This document shows, piece after piece, positions 61,568 to 64,000 of a DNA stretch of 64,000 bases (its first letter is position 1; every line of letters starts with the position of its first letter). The stretch comes from Streptomyces griseoincarnatus. GTDB taxonomy: Bacteria > Actinomycetota > Actinomycetes > Streptomycetales > Streptomycetaceae. The position numbers were made by a program, and so were the translations under genes. The notes beneath the pieces are model-generated. The model saw only the letters and a program-made list of their open reading frames with translations, was not told where the DNA came from and did not search any database. The stretch spans positions 190,423 through 254,422 of the forward strand of contig BMTH01000002.1 of assembly GCA_014649575.1 (NCBI GenBank), read 5' to 3'.

Positions 61568-62371
61568 CTACTGCTTGTCGAAGCGCGGGGTGTCCTGCGG
61601 CTGCTGCTGGGTCTGCGGCTGCGCCTGGCCCTGGCCGCCCTCGAGTGCCTGCCGGTCGCCGGAGGTGCCCCCGGCCAGCTCGGCCTTCATCCGCTGCAGT
61701 TCGAGCTCCACGTCCGTGCCGCCGGAGAGGCGGTCCAGCTCGGCCTGGATGTCGTCCTTGTGCATGCCGGACTGGTCGTCGAGGGCGCCGGAGGCGAGCA
61801 GCTCGTCGATCGCGCCGGCCCGCGCCTGGAGCTGGGCGGTCTTGTCCTCGGCCCGCTGGATGGCCAGGCCGACGTCGCCCATCTCCTCGGAGATGCCGGA
61901 GAAGGCCTCGCCGATCCGGGTCTGCGCCTGGGCGGCGGTGTAGGTGGCCTTGATGGTCTCCTTCTTGGTGCGGAAGGCGTCCACCTTGGCCTGGAGGCGC
62001 TGCGCGGCCAGCGTCAGCTTCTCCTCCTCGCCCTGGAGCGTGGCGTGCTGCGTCTCCAGGTCGGTCACCTGCTGCTGGAGCGCGGCGCGGCGGGACAGGG
62101 CCTCGCGGGCCAGGTCCTCACGGCCCAGCGCGAGCGCCTTGCGGCCCTGGTCCTCCAGCTTCGACGACTGGGACTGGAGCTGGTTGAGCTGGAGCTCCAG
62201 GCGCTTGCGGCTGGTCGCCACGTCGGCGACGCCCCTGCGGACCTTCTGGAGCAGCTCCAGCTGCTTCTGGTACGAGTAATCGAGGGTCTCGCGCGGGTCC
62301 TCGGCCCGGTCAAGGGCCTTGTTCGCCTTCGCGCGGAAGATCATCCCCATACGCTTCATGACACCGCTCAT
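61568..62371 (-). CDS. pspA: PspA/IM30-family membrane-stress protein
   Basis: 267 residues. The N-terminal amphipathic helix (MKRMGMIFRAKANKALDRAE) and long coiled-coil helices (about 25-220) are typical of the ESCRT-III-like PspA/IM30/LiaH family, which coats damaged inner membranes. The last 35 residues are Gln/Pro/Gly-rich. ATG 62371 has AAGGGGG 11 bases upstream; ATG 62359 is possible. It heads an operon with pspAA and a two-component pair. Confidence 0.94.
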   Translation of the reverse strand: MSGVMKRMGMIFRAKANKALDRAEDPRETLDYSYQKQLELLQKVRRGVADVATSRKRLELQLNQLQSQSSKLEDQGRKALALGREDLAREALSRRAALQQQVTDLETQHATLQGEEEKLTLAAQRLQAKVDAFRTKKETIKATYTAAQAQTRIGEAFSGISEEMGDVGLAIQRAEDKTAQLQARAGAIDELLASGALDDQSGMHKDDIQAELDRLSGGTDVELELQRMKAELAGGTSGDRQALEGGQGQAQPQTQQQPQDTPRFDKQ

Positions 62372-62668
62372 GGGCTTCGCGCGCCCCCTTCTGACGGACT
62401 CCAGCTCCAGTGACTGCCTCAGAACCCACAGTACGGGCCCTGCATCCATTACCGCACTGTTCGGGGACGGATGCGCTCATCCCCAAGGACGACTGAGTAC
62501 CCTCCTGATCCGGCGTAGGGAGTAGGTGGCTCCCGGGGTGGCGGCCGACGGTCGGCCCCGGAGGCCCCCGCTACGTCCCCATCTGTCCTAGGAGAGACGT
62601 CCGGTGTTGCCGGATCGTTCCCCGCAAGGCTGTGGTCCAACCCCGGCCACCCCGTACCCTTGGGTTTT

Positions 62669-63268
62669 GTGTTCCGTAGCCGTGCCAAGGAAGAGAAGGC
62701 ACCGGGCGCCGACAAGGCGACGGTGACCGACTCCCATCAGCCCCGTCACCCCGAGGCCCCCAAGGGCCGCCCCACACCCAAGCGCAGCGTGGCCCAGTCG
62801 CAGCGCCGCAGCGTGGCCAACACGACGATGTCGCGCAAGGAGGCCGCCAAGCGTCAGCGCGAGGAGCGCCGTGCCGCACTGGAGCGTCAGCGTCAGGCGC
62901 TGGCCAGCGGCGACGAGCGGTACCTGCCCGCGCGCGACAAGGGTCCCGTGCGCCGGTACGCCCGCGACTTCGTGGACTCGCGTTTCCACATCGCGGAGTG
63001 GTTCCTGCCGATGGCCGTGGTCATCCTCGTGCTGAGCATGGTCCAGGTCGCACAGCTGCAGAACATCGCGCTGCTGCTGTGGCTGGTCGTCATCGTGATG
63101 ATCGTGCTCGACTCGGTCGTGACGGGCGTCCGTCTGAAGAAGTCGCTCGCCGAGCGCTTCCCCGACGAGAACCGGCGCGGCGCGGTGGCCTACGCGCTGA
63201 TGCGCACCCTCCAGATGCGCCGGCTGCGGCTGCCCAAGCCCCAGGTGAAGCGCGGGGAGCGGCCCTGA
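62669..63268 (+). CDS. DUF3043 membrane protein
   Basis: 199 residues. A basic, disordered N-terminus (SRAKEEKAPGADKATVTDSH…) with a conserved MSRKEAAKRQREERRAALER helix, then ARDKGPVRRYARDFVDSRFH and two membrane segments (about 115-160). Matches the actinobacterial DUF3043 family (Rv2206 in M. tuberculosis). GTG 62669 is used; TACCCT lies 8 bases before, so the message may be leaderless. TTG 62660 is the alternative. Function unknown. Confidence 0.88.
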   Translation: MFRSRAKEEKAPGADKATVTDSHQPRHPEAPKGRPTPKRSVAQSQRRSVANTTMSRKEAAKRQREERRAALERQRQALASGDERYLPARDKGPVRRYARDFVDSRFHIAEWFLPMAVVILVLSMVQVAQLQNIALLLWLVVIVMIVLDSVVTGVRLKKSLAERFPDENRRGAVAYALMRTLQMRRLRLPKPQVKRGERP

Positions 63269-64000
63269 GCACCACCCCGTTCGCGCACGGTACGACGGTG
63301 CCGGGTCCGCTGGGCGGGCCCGGCCGTCTGCGTGACGTCGTCCGTGAGGAGCTGGTGGCCCGCCAGCTCGAGGAGCAGATAGTCGCGCGCTTCCCGGTGG
63401 GGAAGCGGCTGCGGGTGCTCGACGTGGGCATGGGCCGGGGCGTGCAGGCGCTGCGGCTGGCCCGGGCCGGCCATCAGGTGACGGGCGTCGAGCAGGACGC
63501 CGCGTCGATCTCGGCGGCCCGGGAGGCGTTCGCCGAGGAGCCCGAGGGCATCCGGGAGCGGATGCGGATCATCGAGGGGCAGGCCGGGGACACCGGTGTG
63601 CACTTCCTGCCGGGCAGTTTCGACGTCGTGCTCTGTCATGGCGTGCTCATGGACGACGTGGAGGAGCCGGACGCGCTGCTCGCGGGGGTGGCGCGGATGC
63701 TGGCGCCCGGGGGGATGCTGTCGCTGCTCGTGCGCAACGGCGACGCGGCGGCGATGCGGGCGGGTCTGTCCGGCGACTGGGCGGGGGCGCTGGCGGCGTT
63801 CTGCCCGCCGACGACGTCGTACGGGCTGAAGCGGCTGACGTCGACGCTCGCGGGGATCGGGGCGCCGCTGCACACCTGGTACGGCGTGCGGGTCTTCACG
63901 GACACGGCGGCGGACGACGCGGTGCTGCCGGACGACCTGGACGCCGTGCTGGCGGTCGAGGACCGGGCCGGGCGGACGGACCCGTACCGGGGGGTCGCGG
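63265..64000 (+). CDS. SAM-dependent methyltransferase, 3' end outside window
   Basis: An open frame of 245 codons to the window end. VLDVGMGRGVQALRLARAGH and TGVEQDAAS are SAM-binding motif I and the following acidic loop; FDVVLCHGVLMDDVEEPDAL and ARMLAPGGMLSLLVRN are motifs II-III. The best start is CTG 63265: GGGGAG lies 5 bases upstream and the CTG overlaps the DUF3043 stop as CTGA, giving coupling. GTG 63298 is the next in-frame choice, with no ribosome site. Substrate unknown. Confidence 0.85.
   Translation, partial: MSTTPFAHGTTVPGPLGGPGRLRDVVREELVARQLEEQIVARFPVGKRLRVLDVGMGRGVQALRLARAGHQVTGVEQDAASISAAREAFAEEPEGIRERMRIIEGQAGDTGVHFLPGSFDVVLCHGVLMDDVEEPDALLAGVARMLAPGGMLSLLVRNGDAAAMRAGLSGDWAGALAAFCPPTTSYGLKRLTSTLAGIGAPLHTWYGVRVFTDTAADDAVLPDDLDAVLAVEDRAGRTDPYRGVA

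Overview
The window looks like a chromosomal core segment of a Streptomyces. Base composition is very high in G+C, third codon positions are almost all G or C, GTG and TTG starts are frequent, and many long opposite-strand frames are open only because of composition. From memory the gene order follows the S. coelicolor SCO2105-SCO2170 stretch. A reduced form of the same order is known from Mycobacterium tuberculosis Rv2175c-Rv2206 (Rv2175c, pknL, aroG, acyltransferase, ArsA-like, SRPBCC, fadD15, pimB, NlpC/P60, trpD, ctaE-qcrCAB, ctaF, ctaC, adoK, HesB-like, DUF3043). I see no biosynthetic cluster, prophage, CRISPR array, tRNA or rRNA.

Layout. 0-4.3 kb: a Rv2175c-type DNA-binding protein, a ferredoxin reductase-type flavoenzyme and a thiOSG operon behind a TPP riboswitch. 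4.4-9 kb: a PASTA Ser/Thr kinase, endonuclease IV, a Mo-pterin oxidoreductase, and bacterioferritin with its ferredoxin under a likely iron box. 9-12.6 kb: class II DAHP synthase divergent from a fused anthranilate synthase that has a Trp-Trp-Trp leader peptide and attenuator. 12.5-21.2 kb: a 2-hydroxyacid dehydrogenase, a phosphofructokinase with PPi-type residues, a MacRS-like two-component pair, an acyltransferase, an esterase and glucokinase. 21.3-33.4 kb: an SCO2127-like protein, an ArsA-like ATPase, an SRPBCC protein, a phosphoesterase, an acyl-CoA ligase, PimB-like and GT87-like glycosyltransferases, a zinc-peptidase lipoprotein and two NlpC/P60 hydrolases.

33.6-39.7 kb: an NYN-domain protein, a zinc-ribbon protein, rhomboid, a RAM-domain protein, a PLP enzyme behind a SAM-IV riboswitch with a MITE-like element in its leader, and trpD. 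39.7-49.2 kb: the whole aerobic terminal branch, ctaE-qcrC-qcrA-qcrB and ctaC-ctaD-ctaF, separated by a receiver-like protein and an L,D-transpeptidase. 49.4-64 kb: a cysteine desulfurase-TusA fusion, an AdoK-like kinase, a repeat-rich membrane protein, an ErpA-like carrier, nadA, a beta-propeller Ser/Thr kinase, a pspA-pspAA-histidine kinase-regulator operon, a DUF3043 protein and a methyltransferase cut by the window edge.

The genes are mostly housekeeping: cofactor supply (thiamine, NAD, Fe-S), aromatic amino acids, respiration, envelope glycolipid and peptidoglycan work, and stress sensing. The best second looks are regulatory: the SAM-IV leader with its inserted element and 6-codon ORF, the trp attenuator, the nadA and ctaCDF dyads, likely leaderless starts, and a CTG start coupled by a CTGA overlap. 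Several GC-rich repeat families lie between genes and in places supply stop codons, terminators or a ribosome binding site. No wholly new system is evident.
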